Shown: positions 47,701-54,437 of the stretch, piece after piece
Numbering within the stretch: position 1 is the first letter of the stretch
Layout: every line of letters begins with the position of its first letter
NCBI RefSeq assembly: GCF_025370935.1
Contig: NC_133481.1
Coordinates: forward strand, 7,034,359 to 7,098,358
Origin: Choristoneura fumiferana
Lineage: Eukaryota; Arthropoda; Insecta; Lepidoptera; Tortricidae
Reading direction: 5' to 3'
DNA: 64,000 nt
Translations under genes and position numbers: made by a program
The notes under the pieces: model-generated
The model's input: the letters and a program-made list of their open reading frames with translations, nothing else
Told to the model about the DNA's origin: nothing
Database searches by the model: none

Positions 47701-48528
47701 GCCCAACATGGGGCGCTCGGGGCTTAATCGGTAGCCGTCAAAACGAAAACGACAAAACCGTCGGTAGCGAAAAAAAAACTCCCGAACGATCAGAAAGGTC
47801 AACCAGTGCGTGCATAATGTTCATAATCATTGCCGTCCTCTTTTCCATCTATTCATATTTCAAAACATCACAGACAGCTGATTAACTGTAAGAGGCACAA
47901 GAAGATCCCTTGTTAGGTAAATATTCTGAAGTACATACTTACATACGTCCACTAAGATCCAGAAACAACAAACGAAGACACACAAAGAACAAGATCAAAT
48001 TTCATAACTAACGCAAACATGTCATTTTGCTGGCACATTTGTTTCAGGGAACCACCACAATAAGTACGTGTCAGTTATAACTTATACTCGTAAGTAACAC
48101 AATCCCAGATGATTTGGGCCAGATCAGCACTTGCAAAAGGTCTACTCTTATTCATGCTAGGTTAGTTCACGAGTGACGGCTTGAAGAGCCCATAATATGC
48201 CTGTACTTATTCCCGCGACACTTCATCGTTTCTGCACCATCTCAATTATACGTACAAGACAGTGCACTACACTGACTACAGTGCAGTTTAGTCACGCGGG
48301 GGGCCATTATACCTGCGGTGAAGGATATTATACTCTACTTTTTGAGACTTGAGGTTAGTCTATCAGAGTGATGAGCCTATATATCATTGTATCACATGTA
48401 TTAATCGTTGACACACCGCCTATGTTATAGATATGTACGGGATAGTAATAGTAACCTGGCAAGTAGACTAGCAGCAGTAGCAGCAAGCCGGCGGCGATGT
48501 GCGGCGGTTGCACGGCGCGCCAGCCCAT
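22775..48528 (-). CDS. tutl: turtle (IgSF9/Dasm1-type neuronal cell-surface receptor), whole gene, 18 coding exons
   Basis: Joining the 18 minus-strand exons listed below gives an open frame of 3363 nt (about 1120 residues), with GT-AG introns and matching phases at every junction. Order: signal peptide 1-24; Ig1 (Cys49-Cys122); Ig2 (Cys170-Cys219); Ig3 (Cys261-Cys314); Ig4 (Cys357-Cys408); Ig5 (Cys453-Cys503); FN3-1 about 525-618; a linker exon; FN3-2 about 648-742; transmembrane helix about 748-773 followed by NKRKRRKQEK; then a tail of about 346 residues rich in Pro, Arg and Ser. The sequence is recognisably Drosophila Turtle over the whole ectodomain and juxtamembrane part. In flies Turtle acts at the neuronal plasma membrane in axon tiling, dendrite patterning and locomotor behaviour; that role is inferred here from homology. 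Introns range from about 160 nt to several kb and carry many repeats. Confidence 0.95.
24661..24730 (-). CDS. tutl: tutl exon 17: proximal cytoplasmic tail
   Basis: Residues 785-807 in 70 nt: YNMVAARITDLRAADSTQ then VPFK. The fly tail has NMVACRITDARN followed later by QVPLK at the same place after KRRKQEK, which supports the exon. Acceptor cgcttgcag|CATACA (phase 1), donor AAGAA|gtgagt (phase 2). Confidence 0.88.
26256..28170. repeat. dispersed repeat with ggttccgt ends, carrying a large insertion
   Basis: Opens with aaaccggccaagagcgtgtc and gggttccgtagcc, and closes with gacagacagacatagcgaaa and gggttccgttttt. The 26390-27110 part is unlike other copies: it is dense in gccaaat/gcaaat words and includes a gcgagcgaagcgagcgagc stretch at 26695-26713 and a small inverted repeat at 26757-26804. 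Lies in tutl intron 16. Confidence 0.6.
28198..29355. mobile_element. Penelope-like palindrome split by a 0.9-kb repeat
   Basis: 28198-28242 (accatatacgggacttatca) and 29149-29355 (cctcgacgtttcggcaacgt twice in opposite senses, then tgataagtcccgtatatggt) are two parts of one Penelope-derived inverted repeat. The sequence between them, 28243-29148, is a separate element whose relative is at 55105-56030. Lies in tutl intron 16. Confidence 0.7.
28243..29148. repeat. dispersed repeat, family E (aaccgacttc end plus terminal hairpin)
   Basis: One end reads aaccgacttcaaaaaaagga and ggaggttatcaattcggttg. The other end is a palindrome (28830-29148) with arms gtaaaaccgactac, cccttgaaaatatttttcta and cgtactagctcgaagtcggt, around a loop with a cagcaggaggg/ctcctgctgg pairing. 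Function unknown, non-coding. Confidence 0.75.
29523..29750 (-). CDS. tutl: tutl exon 16: end of FN3-2, transmembrane helix and stop-transfer
   Basis: Residues 709-784. KNLVGGRTYYFRVLANS completes FN3-2; AITAGVVGGILFFIVAIILS with the following VCAVKI spans the membrane (about 748-773); CNKRKRRKQEK is the basic cytosolic anchor. Acceptor tttctag|TGAAAA (phase 1), donor AAAG|gtgagc (phase 1). If the donor is not used, the frame continues 30 codons to a stop at 29431-29433, which would give a short-tail receptor. Confidence 0.96.
29794..29960. repeat. MITE next to tutl exon 16
   Basis: About 167 bp; tagtgccacaagtgttgaag plus tgaatgattacacacacagc pairs with gctgtgtgcgtaatcattca plus cttcaactctcgtggcacta. 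It starts 44 bp upstream of the exon 16 acceptor. Confidence 0.8.
30145..30262 (+). mobile_element. LINE 3' end with pentanucleotide tail
   Basis: gccgcctattgctcaccttg, then gtatcgcttactatgtctgg, tgtacaataaagagtctttg and (tattg)n. Includes its own AATAAA. The same 3' end occurs at 9180-9530. Confidence 0.65.
30418..30613. repeat. hairpin element related to family E
   Basis: Arms aatctaggtattagtttgaa (left) and ttcaaactagtaagtactta (right) pair, with catcaggagtg/cactcctgatg and gcgtctacctgatgggc/gcccatcaggtagacgc pairs inside. The gaagtcggtgcctcag block also occurs in the family E hairpins. Confidence 0.7.
31391..31576 (-). CDS. tutl: tutl exon 15: FN3-2
   Basis: Residues 647-708. PKSGPPRNLTVTEVHNGFLI, then TWQAPLERAQLVQYYTIKYR and AQWKTLNRGQIRPEE. 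Acceptor gccgccag|GTCCGA (phase 1), donor CTCG|gtgagc (phase 1). The acceptor's upstream region lies against a MITE (31599-31720), so part of the branch-point/pyrimidine region is transposon-derived. Confidence 0.95.
31599..31720. repeat. MITE, family A, abutting tutl exon 15 acceptor
   Basis: Same inverted-repeat structure as 42553-42670 (caggggggctactacgaa at the left, gtccctctcactctcgtatt inside). Its edge lies about 22 bp from the exon 15 splice acceptor, so it supplies minus-strand pyrimidines (gcccccctg) upstream of the acceptor AG. Confidence 0.75.
31741..32115 (+). mobile_element. RTE-type LINE, C-terminal coding remnant
   Basis: The plus-strand frame reads DMERVMLGVSRRNRIRNEE, IRRRTKVTDIAPRISSL, then an in-frame TAG where Trp is expected, then HIARRTDGRWG and VGRPPTRWTDDLVKAAGSRW, ending GGLCPTVDVL and a gatgaagaagatgg tail. 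This is the C-terminus of lepidopteran RTE endonuclease/reverse transcriptases. It lies in tutl intron 14, antisense to the gene, immediately past a MITE. Confidence 0.8.
32520..32690. repeat. dispersed repeat with tgcccgcgactctgtccgcg start
   Basis: The opening block and the later atgaaaaacggtcaagctgt, ttcggaggagtttgg are features of a widespread lepidopteran repeat; a related sequence is at 58375-58610. Confidence 0.5.
32935..33085 (+). repeat. tRNA-like SINE fragment
   Basis: Contains a tRNA T-arm-like block, gacctgggttcgattcccag, followed by a T-rich body. The A-box half is poorly preserved, so it is not a functional tRNA gene. Confidence 0.55.
33306..33437. repeat. MITE, family D (tutl intron 14)
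   Basis: Shares gcaaaaatatctgacacgtc, ccttccggccctagaaatag and ggtgctggtgattgtacc with 14731-14866. Confidence 0.8.
33926..34349. repeat. MITE, family B, full copy (tutl intron 14)
   Basis: About 424 bp with terminal inverted repeats aatgagggctatcg and cgatagccctcatt. The subterminal tagaggcgctagtgta and tacgccatctagtgaga are related. No coding capacity. Confidence 0.85.
34875..34958 (-). CDS. tutl: tutl exon 14: Pro-rich linker between FN3-1 and FN3-2
   Basis: Residues about 619-646. Encodes AKPKPAPTLAGPPDDRVFP and TAPEAT, matching in position and character the linker between the two FN3 domains of the fly protein. Phase 1 on both sides, so it is a symmetric cassette: skipping it joins exon 13 directly to exon 15 in frame. 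Two tandem acceptors six bases apart (ttgtag|atgtag|GCGCT) are both in frame; the outer one adds Asp-Val. The polypyrimidine tract is weak. The donor is ACTG|gtactt. Confidence 0.78.
35417..35525 (-). CDS. tutl: tutl exon 13: end of FN3-1
   Basis: Residues 583-618, VTINRLQPGTTYEFQVNSKN then GEGMMSKAITIRTL. The LxPGTTYEFQV block is the diagnostic E-F region of an FN3 domain. Acceptor aacag|GTAACG (phase 0), donor CTTG|gtaaga (phase 1). Confidence 0.93.
36221..36442 (-). CDS. tutl: tutl exon 12: end of Ig5 and most of FN3-1
   Basis: Residues 509-582. VATITADTQLVIEGTQPHAP closes Ig5; then YNVSG and VTLRWQPGYAGG with DYTIWYREG form the A-C strands of the first fibronectin III domain. Acceptor tcacag|GTGGCA and donor ACCTCG|gtcagt, both phase 0. 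Confidence 0.95.
36508..36552. repeat. half copy of a family D-like repeat
   Basis: ttgaccaccttggccgctcc then gaaatatcttatggcgactgt. The reverse complement matches 63297-63350. It lies between tutl exons 11 and 12. Confidence 0.6.
36602..36693 (-). pseudogene. partial tandem duplicate of tutl exon 11 (Ig5), probable relic
   Basis: On the minus strand this repeats the 3' part of exon 11 with scattered changes: GDGLPLRKNTIDALRRQD, then FGIYQCVASNE, followed by a good donor (GAG|gtaggt). About ten residues present in exon 11 (RVRALGGNIT) are missing from the middle. A cryptic acceptor (gccgcag at 36694) precedes it, but its phase does not match exons 10 or 11 (both end in phase 0), and the first Ig cysteine is absent. 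It lies only 29 nt beyond the exon 11 donor. It could be a failed exon duplication, an allelic oddity or an assembly artefact. Confidence 0.8.
36723..36914 (-). CDS. tutl: tutl exon 11: Ig5
   Basis: Residues 445-508. VGETVEMHCEAQEAEGTQRP gives Cys453; GGNITIDTLRRQDFGIYQC gives Cys503; ends VASNE. Acceptor cgttag|GTGGGC, donor AACGAG|gtgggt; both phase 0. A truncated copy of its 3' part lies immediately downstream (36602-36693). Confidence 0.95.
36965..37405. repeat. dispersed repeat in tutl intron 10
   Basis: Starts acccgcggctatgcccgcg and ends cattataag-like (tataagtattactattagta, ggac), typical limits of a common lepidopteran element. The internal aaaatctgtctaacagtttt supports this. Confidence 0.45.
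37732..37802 (-). CDS. tutl: tutl exon 10: Ig4-Ig5 junction
   Basis: Residues 421-444 in 71 nt: PMEVLVRKPPAFTV then EPEPLYQRK. Acceptor tcccag|GTCCGA (phase 1), donor AGAAAG|gtaagt, a near-consensus donor (phase 0). The linker motif VRKPPAF is a Turtle hallmark. Confidence 0.93.
38325..38505 (-). CDS. tutl: tutl exon 9: remainder of Ig4
   Basis: Residues 361-420. ANPPLQYVTWTKDKRLLEPY, then NGSLLFTRVNQ and YTCTPYNAQGTQGSS, with Cys408. Acceptor gcgcag|GCCAAC (phase 0), donor TCAG|gtatga (phase 1). Confidence 0.95.
39135..40870. repeat. degenerate tandem array in tutl intron 8
   Basis: Repeated units, roughly 130-190 bp, each carrying a gaaaattctacccctaaggg type block followed by gtaaaaagggggatggaagt. 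At least six units lie between 39270 and 40120, then more diverged ones, ending at gcgagcgaagccgcgggcaa. Open frames on the minus strand here simply follow the repeat. Confidence 0.7.
41133..41212 (-). CDS. tutl: tutl exon 8: first part of Ig4
   Basis: Residues 334-360. Reads PAKVTFTPTVQYLPFRLAG then VVQCYIK, including Cys357. It is only 80 nt and was found by searching for the expected piece between exons 7 and 9. Acceptor gttgcag|ACCCGG (phase 1) and donor ATCAAG|gtacta (phase 0) fit both neighbours exactly. Confidence 0.93.
41320..41540 (-). repeat. degenerate tRNA-derived SINE
   Basis: Same organisation as 6178-6430 but more diverged: head near 41470-41540 (tcgattcgaatctccaactc on the plus strand), body, and tail cccacgcgggcccagtgcag at 41341. 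Lies in tutl intron 7, about 110 bp from exon 8. Confidence 0.55.
42303..42453 (-). CDS. tutl: tutl exon 7: second half of Ig3
   Basis: Residues 284-333, ALETRVTIRRDGALVINP then DDSGQYLCEVSNGIGDP, with Cys314. Acceptor attacag|GTGGCA (phase 0); donor GTTGAAT|gtaata (phase 1), the split codon forming Tyr334 with exon 8. Confidence 0.95.
42553..42670. repeat. MITE, family A, best-preserved copy (tutl intron 6)
   Basis: Nearly perfect palindrome: gcagggctactacgaaactc at the left and its complement gagtttcgtagtagccctgc at the right, with cgaagttcg and gtccctct mirrored internally. About 118 bp. Confidence 0.85.
43910..44029 (-). CDS. tutl: tutl exon 6: first half of Ig3
   Basis: Residues 244-283, MPPTNQTKLEGEK then FSCEAKALPGNVTVKWFREG, with Cys261 and the Ig core Trp. 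Acceptor cctgcag|ATGCCG, donor GCCGAG|gtgagc; both phase 0. Confidence 0.95.
44165..44225. mobile_element. RTE-type LINE tail fragment
   Basis: atgtcccactgctgggcaaa then ggcctccccttt, the reverse of the RTE 3' end seen at 32070-32100. In tutl intron 5. Confidence 0.55.
44851..45092 (-). CDS. tutl: tutl exon 5: Ig2
   Basis: Residues 163-243. DAIILNC supplies Cys170; the block from GTPTPEILWYKDANP to DYTCIARNGEG completes Ig2 (Cys219). Ends IIAGGAVIT before the donor ACA|gtcagt, phase 0. This is the largest and best conserved ectodomain exon; it is nearly identical to my recollection of the fly sequence. Confidence 0.96.
45267..45402 (-). CDS. tutl: tutl exon 4: end of Ig1, start of Ig2
   Basis: Residues 118-162. 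GWYECKVVFLNR holds the second Ig1 cysteine (Cys122); HAPPRFSITPEDIIYVNL opens Ig2. Acceptor taatag|GGATGG (phase 0), donor TTAG|gtactg (phase 1). The frame stays open through the 174-nt intron into exon 5, so a retained intron could be translated (58 extra codons). Confidence 0.94.
45659..45805 (-). CDS. tutl: tutl exon 3: middle of Ig1
   Basis: Residues 69-117, with IPIYIWYESYP and ending in ASLNLTNIRESDQ, which is characteristic of the Ig1 E-F strands of Turtle. The acceptor follows a (GT)n tract, gtgtgtag|GGACAG. A second AG six bases further in (ggacag|GACATC) is also in frame and would drop Gly-Gln. Donor GACCAG|gtaaca, phase 0. Confidence 0.93.
46990..47235. promoter_or_regulatory. GC-rich island in tutl intron 2
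   Basis: CpG-dense stretch in an otherwise AT-rich intron, about 85 nt downstream of exon 2. On the minus strand a TATA-like tataagt (around 47190) sits in front of it. No conserved coding frame was seen, though several chance frames are open because of the composition. It could be an alternative promoter for a receptor lacking the signal exon, or a regulatory element; both are inference. Confidence 0.3.
47319..47449 (-). CDS. tutl: tutl exon 2: first half of Ig1
   Basis: Residues 25-68. It contains the turtle signature HQDAVHITAILGE, the first Ig cysteine (FNC, Cys49) and the core tryptophan (VLQW, Trp65). Acceptor gtggcag|TAACG (phase 1); donor AAGAAG|gtaggc (phase 0). The reading frame continues into the intron for a while (VGETVRRS), so retention of this intron would not stop at once. 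Confidence 0.93.
47690..47725 (+). other. primer-binding-site-like motif in tutl intron 1
   Basis: The motif tggcgcccaacatggggc resembles the tRNA primer-binding site that follows the 5' LTR of many insect LTR retrotransposons. No LTR boundary or internal coding sequence is recognisable around it, so at most it is a small relic. Confidence 0.3.
48456..48528 (-). CDS. tutl: tutl exon 1: start codon and signal peptide
   Basis: Encodes residues 1-24, beginning MGWRAVQPP and followed by a hydrophobic run of leucines (GLLLLLLVYLP), a typical secretory signal peptide. The donor is CCAG|gttact, phase 1. The split codon joins with TA of exon 2 to make Val25. This ATG was chosen because the other nearby ATGs are out of frame and hit stops. 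The N-terminus is shorter than I recall for the fly protein, so extra upstream coding sequence cannot be fully excluded. Confidence 0.85.
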
Positions 48529-48581
48529 GCCTGCGCTCCCATGTCACGGCCGCGCGCGGCGACTCATCGTTGATGCATCAC
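48529..48581 (-). promoter_or_regulatory. tutl 5' UTR segment with three upstream ORFs
   Basis: A plausible splice acceptor (cattccttcag) ends at 48582, so these 53 nt look like the start of the first coding exon and the upstream leader is probably spliced. Three ATGs precede the main one: a 4-codon uORF (48578-48564), a 7-codon uORF overlapping it as ATGA (48567-48544), and a third at 48542 in another frame. The third runs 24 codons to a TAG at 48468, inside the signal-peptide coding sequence. Such uORFs often lower translation; that effect here is inference. The UTR exon boundary is not proven. Confidence 0.5.
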
Positions 48582-48954
48582 CTGAAGGAATGCATGCGAT
48601 GGTTAGAGCTGGATTGCTATTAACGCGTTTATACTTTTATACTTAGTGTAAGTCATCTCTCTCTGTGTTGCAGCACTCAATTCAAGAAAGAATTTAAAGA
48701 TCGAAGCGTTTGGGTTATTCGTTTCCGTAATCCCGAATACCTAAATTACGCCTAAGCTTGATGGATGGCTATTTCGGAAACACAGATGTTTTCTGCACAA
48801 ACTGAACGATGACAGAACTGACACCCACATTAATAAACTGTCCAAAATAGACACCAGTTATTTACCAAGTGGATAAAATTGGTCTGAATTGCTAAGCCTA
48901 CTAATAATTAAGTACAATAAGCTTTATTACTATTAAGCATGAAGTTTAAATTTA

Positions 48955-49161
48955 TATAACACGACCAAGCTAAGTTTGCACCTCGCACTTAACAAGAACA
49001 GTTAAAAAAAACAACAAATAGATGAAATTTTTTGCATTAGCGCTTTCATTCTTTGACGCGTCTTATTAATTAATTCTCGTCTCCTATAGGTATATTGAAT
49101 TTAATATTTTTGAACTGTTCTTGTTAAATGCGAGGTACAAACTTAGCTTGGTCGTGTTATA
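48955..49161. repeat. MITE, family F (tataacacgaccaagc ends)
   Basis: About 207 bp with inverted ends tataacacgaccaagctaag and cttagcttggtcgtgttata, continuing through gcacctcgca/tgcgaggtac and gaacagtt/aactgttc. TA at both edges. Lies upstream of tutl exon 1. Confidence 0.85.
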
Positions 49162-49164
49162 AGT

Positions 49165-50990
49165 AGTTTGTTGGTAATAACGATCAAACGATCAGTGCAC
49201 TACCTACATTCTATCCTGCACTTGCTAGTCCACGGTACGAACTAGAGAATATTTTGCACAGCTCTGTACAAATAGTTCGGATTTTAGGCCATTACTATTC
49301 TTCTTAAAAAGGAATTTGTTGTGTCTTTTAAACTACGTAGGGCTACATTAATTTCAGGGATGAAGCTGAGTGCACGTCGTGCCAATATTTTGATGTTTAT
49401 ATGTACTTATCGGGTTTTACTTCATTTAGGTCCAAATAATCGAAAGAAACTTCAATGTGTAATAATAAATTTCACCACATTTACTAAGTGTAATAAAGAT
49501 GGACCAAATGTATCATAGCATCATAGAAAGTATAATACAATACCTATTGCTCCCTTAATGAAAGTTAATTTAAAACGGTGTTTGTTTATTGAAGTATGTA
49601 CTCGTATACCTACCTATTTATGTAAGTAAGTTAGTGAGTACCTACCTAAAGTGACGCGTATGCACAGTAGGTATGGTCAGCCAAATAAGTTGTCTATCAA
49701 TTTTTAAACAAGTTCCTATGAAGAGAATATGTCGCTTAAGTTGAACTTTCAAGTTGACAGACACATCTATCGGCATTATTGTTTTATGCCATGCAAACGA
49801 AAACGATTATCAACTTTAGAGTGGTAGACCACATACTTGGCTGATGATACATTGTAGTCTTTGCGTGCTACTAAAAATGAAAAGGCAATAAAAATACGTT
49901 CCCGGACATTTCGAAGTTTGCCGAAACCTGTTTGGCAGGTTATCAAAATCTACCCTGTATCTGGTTTAGTTCAAGTATAGGTACGAGCTTAAGTTAGTAA
50001 TTGTAACTAGCATTTCTAAAGTAATAAGTAAATGAAATATTATGTAGCTATCTACTTATTAAATGTAATGCTTTAAGTATCCTTTTTACGTTATAATGTT
50101 AATTCGGAGATTACGTTATAATGTTCAGCCGGACAATACCAATTAGTAAATTATGATTGATTCAGGAGTTACTCAAAATGAATGTCATACATACATACAT
50201 GACATTCGTTTTGTTTGGTAACAGTTGATTTCTCGCGTATTTGTTAACTAAGATTTGAATGTAAGAGAGTTCGGAACGTATTGTAGCATTTGTGCGGTGT
50301 TTGTGACAGTTGGGCCTCTGTTGGTTGTGTTGGACAGTTGGGATTGTTTTTTATGATTTTTTTTTCTATTTCGCCAAAAATTAATTAGGTTAATTATTAA
50401 TACATCACCGAGGTGTCTGTCGACGTTAACATAAATCAAGCAAAACACGGTGTGTAGAACATGCATGAGCATTTCCGTGATGAAAGAAAAGATGATCATT
50501 GTGTGTCAAGAAAGGAGCCTTATTCTCGACGATCATTGAATTTGTATTATAATTGTGTCACATGACTACGTTACGACCGGTACCTTACATACAAACAAGG
50601 TACAAAATTATAATAGTTAGGCCCATAACAATTATTAATTATTATACCTACTGGCGAATTAGTTACAAAGTCAATGACAGCGTATCATTTTCATCTAGAT
50701 TAATTAAAGTAGTCTATATTAAGTACCTAAAGTAGTGGTTACGTTGGATTGGACTCATTAAATATTCTACTTTACGTGCCGGGTAGGTTCCTACGTAATT
50801 AAACGCGATAAATATAAAAATATAAATGTACTACGCTACGATACGGTAAACACCCTAACAATGGAAAACGCAGGGTGCGGGGTTTGATTTACGAGTATAT
50901 GTATGTACTTATATATAAATTTCGTAGTACTTAGGTTATTTACAGCGGGCACGTTTGTTGCTAGTGTATTAGCTGCGATTCGTCCTTGGA
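49165..50990. other. upstream AT-rich sequence, small hairpin only
   Basis: No gene recognised. Around 50180-50210 there is a short hairpin, gaatgtcatacatacatacatgacattc in two halves around (cata)n. Confidence 0.35.
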
Positions 50991-50994
50991 CTAT

Positions 50995-51115
50995 TTCCAG
51001 GTACGGAGGGTCGCGGGCGCGGGTAATTGCGCTGCAGCACGGCAGCGCGGCTCGCCCGGTGCCGGGGCATGGCCGGAGCGCCCGCCGCAGCCGCGATTTG
51101 TATCGGTAAGGCCAG
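50995..51115. other. short GC-rich segment upstream of tutl
   Basis: About 110 bp of CpG-rich sequence. On the minus strand it reads through an open frame with many Arg/Ala codons, but there is no recognisable domain. It may be a 5' UTR exon or part of a repeat that continues into 51160-51300. Confidence 0.2.
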
Positions 51116-51624
51116 GGGCACACAATAACTAACAGCCATTACAGACGGACTGCATTTGAACTGCGATACTCGTATAAGTATTGTAATATTTTTAATCGCA
51201 ACTGGCGTGCAGTTTTGGCGACTGCAATGGAACTGCAACGGAAAATGCATGGGCAGTCGGTGGTTACAGTTGGCGTTGGGACGGGGCGTCGTGGTCGTTA
51301 GCAAGGCAGTGTTGCCACCTCAGATATTTTTTTTACCTACACCATTTCCAAACATTCTTGGAATGCATACATAATAGTCTTTGCTTCTATGTCATCTGCA
51401 GTAATTTTTTCTTGAAATCATACACCGCGCGTAAAAATGCCCTAAATTTAGGGTGGAATAGAGTATTAAGGTGTGCAATGGACACTATAGCAAGGCCACG
51501 TGGCATACTTCTGTCTGCTTGGTAACCTGTAAGCTGAAGTGTCCCGCGAAATAATGAACTTTGTGAATCCCTGTGGTTTCTATTCAAAAATGCAAGTCCT
51601 CATCAGACATTACCTAGTAGGTAT

Positions 51625-51751
51625 GTACAGTCACCAGCACTACCTATCTGACGCAACGTGTGCATAAATATCTTATACGACTCTATTTCTAGGACATGTC
51701 AGATATTTTTTCACGCTCCACCGTAGCAGATATTAATGCAGGTGACTGTAC
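51625..51751. repeat. MITE, family D, reversed copy
   Basis: Ends gtacagtcaccagcac and gcaggtgactgtac, with cgactctatttctaggacat inside, i.e. the reverse orientation of the other two copies. Confidence 0.8.
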
Positions 51752-52597
51752 GCTGCATAATTAACTAAGCAGGTCAAGTGTGTTGTATTAAAATCAGCGT
51801 CGCGGTACCACGTGCCATGCATATGCTGAATAGTCCCCTTTTTTAACAACTACACTTTTGTTTATTTTAAGGCATTCTATTGTTGCAATTGCATTGTAAT
51901 TTTTGAAAAAAAAATCTATTCTATTCTATATGTATTTTGAAATACATAGTTAATTGAGTCAGGTCAGGGTTTTGGAATTTTAGTACTTAATTAAATTAAA
52001 TAATGAACACATGGGCTATAGGTCGTACAGGCATATAAGCATCCAGAAAAGTCAAATTTCGCTGGACACTTATTAGATGCAAATACTTATTTGTTCATTT
52101 CTGATTCATACCTATGAAACATTACAGTTTTACGAAATGAGATTGAATGGAGTCAATGGGTATTAATGAGCAAGTTAACAGCGTTTTAATCTTTTTGTTA
52201 CGCGTTCGTTCGGTCTAATTCTTTTGACAATAGTTAGATCTAATAAATATATCTTTGCATTCGTCACAATCGGCCAAAAAAAAGGTGGTTTTAAAACAGA
52301 GCTTAAATTGTCGAATATATACATATTCGACCTTTACTTATACAAGTAAAGGTACTTTATTTTGTTAATGAAAAAATAATTTCTATAAAAAAATCACTTT
52401 TAAACACCTTTTATTTGCATTCTATATTTTTTCCGTACCACAGGTCAATTGGTCAAAAGGAAAGGAGTAAAAATTCTATTATTACATTAGATCCACACAA
52501 ACAAGTAATGAGGCAAGCTGAATAAAAGCTTGTAATATGCCGGCAACAGCGAAAGTAACTACGAGTATGAGGCGTTCGTCCACAGCTCTACAGGACA

Positions 52598-52742
52598 GTA
52601 CCACTACCTACCATGAGTTTACAGTGACTGTACTCGATAGCGACGGCGTAAAATATTTGTATGGAGAATTGTACAGCGCCTCTACAAATAATTTACGCCG
52701 TCGCTATCGAGTACGACCACTGTAAACTAATGGTAGTGGTAC
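52598..52742. repeat. long hairpin element
   Basis: Arms of about 60 bp: gtaccactacctaccatgag and tactcgatagcgacggcgta pair with tacgccgtcgctatcgagta and taatggtagtggtac. The loop is short. Very few mismatches, so it is recent or maintained. Confidence 0.85.
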
Positions 52743-53009
52743 AGGACTTCGGTCGTGGACGCTCGAGCGCGCCCACGCCCAACCCCGCATTCATTCAGTC
52801 AGTTTGCGTACTTAGCGAGTAAGATTAATATAAGCTTATCGATTTTGTTGTTACCTGCTGTTATAAGCTGCTTGCGACTTCGAAGGCCGAATCAAAGTTC
52901 TCTTGTGCCGACTTAAGTTGGCTCGGTAAAGTAAGTCTACTGTGTTGGACACCTACGAGTACAGGATTCATTTTTGGAAGTTGAAATTATCTCACGCACC
53001 GTTTTTAGG

Positions 53010-53472
53010 GCTCCGAACCCAAAGAATACCAGCAGAATGTATTTCTAAGAACTAATTTCAGTTCTAAGCCTCCACTGTTTGTCTGCCTGTCTGTCCGTCG
53101 GTCACGGGGCTTTTAAACTGTAGGCTCGGTTTTAATGAAAATTTGTACTTTAAAGTTGAATATTTCGCAAACAGATTACTGAATCGAAAAATCGTCTGCA
53201 AAACCTCGCAATAATTTTGAAAGACCTATCCAATGATAGACCACACTTTAGGGTTAGACGAGGAAAAAACACTCCCCACTTTACGTCTATGGGAGGTAAA
53301 TATATTATTTTTTATCATTCTCTCGGCATACTTTGCTACAAATATCCGTGCAAAATTACAGCTTTCAAGCGCTACTTAATAGCCTCTGAGCAACGCCGCG
53401 GACGGACAGATATACAGACATGGCGAAGCTATAAGGGTTCCGTTTATGACATTTTACCTGCGGGACCCTAAA
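53010..53472. repeat. dispersed repeat, ggttccgt family, short copy
   Basis: Begins gggctccgaaccc, has gtctgcctgtctgtccgtcg, and ends gcggacggacagatatacag with agggttccgtttatg and gggaccctaaaaa. The interior matches 27230-27480 (gtctatgggaggtaa). Confidence 0.65.
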
Positions 53473-53734
53473 AATTATACCGAAAAAGATAATGTAATTT
53501 TTTGCTCTATATATCTCAACAATGATAATGAGTAGACACTTGAAACTTTCGCAGTGTTTTTACTATTAGCTGTTTAAGCAATTAGTAAGTAAGTAACAAT
53601 AAAATATATAGATTCTCATACAAGAAATGTGTTTTTACGCGTTCGCATATTACCTTGAAATGTAGCTATTATGTATATATATACATACTTTCCCTCCATG
53701 TGGCATAGACGTGGGGTGTGGGACGTGGGTGGGG

Positions 53735-54437
53735 TAAATATTGTACATGGAACGTTTTACTGAAAGAAGACATTATTTTAATTTAAAAAACAATTTAACC
53801 GGGAATTGAACCCGTTACACGAGAAAAAAAAATACCATGTAGCTTTATCATACTGATCGAAAGGCTTCATGATAAGGATTATTTTTTGCTGAATAACATA
53901 GTGTCAGAAATAAAAGGACTATGAATTTTAACATTTTTAATAAAAAAATAATCAGTTTAACAAATGCTCAAGATGAGTCCCATGCTGTTGAATACAAAGT
54001 CGCACTCTTTTGATTATTTCACTCCCTGTGTATTTTTTGATCTTGTTGTGGTGAATATTTAGAATAATTCGTCTAAGTTCTGTTTGTAGCTCGTGGACAC
54101 TTTCATACTGGTTCTTGCAAACTATTTTTTTTACATAGCTCCATAAAAAAATCTAACGGGGTTAGATCTGGGGATCTCGGCGGCCATCTTATTTGTCCCG
54201 AATTCATGGTTTTCCTTTTATTTCTGACACTATGTTATTTAGCAAAAAATAATTCTTATCATGAAGCCTTTCGATCAGTATGATAAAGCTACATGGTATT
54301 TTTTTTTCTCGTGTAACGGGTTTCGATTCCCGGTTCAACCATGTAATTATTTAAAAAATCTATGAATGCAGTTTAAATTGTTTTTTTAATTTAAAATAAT
54401 GTCTTCTTTCAGTAAAATATTCCATGTACAATATTTA
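53735..54437 (-). mobile_element. transposase fossil inside a ~200-bp inverted repeat
   Basis: Left arm 53735-53933 and right arm 54203-54437 are inverted copies. Between them the minus strand encodes the end of a Tc1/mariner-superfamily transposase: RWPPRSPDLTPLDFF, then after a one-base shift SYVKK, ESVHELQTELRRII and HGTHLEHLLN before a stop at 53952. The arms contain a tRNA T-arm-like block (gggtttcgattcccggttca in the right arm). Inactive: only the last part of the catalytic domain remains. Confidence 0.75.

Noticed and set aside
47690..47725. A complete LTR retrotransposon in turtle intron 1
   Set aside because: Only the primer-site-like motif is present; no LTR pair, gag, pol or polypurine tract was found nearby.
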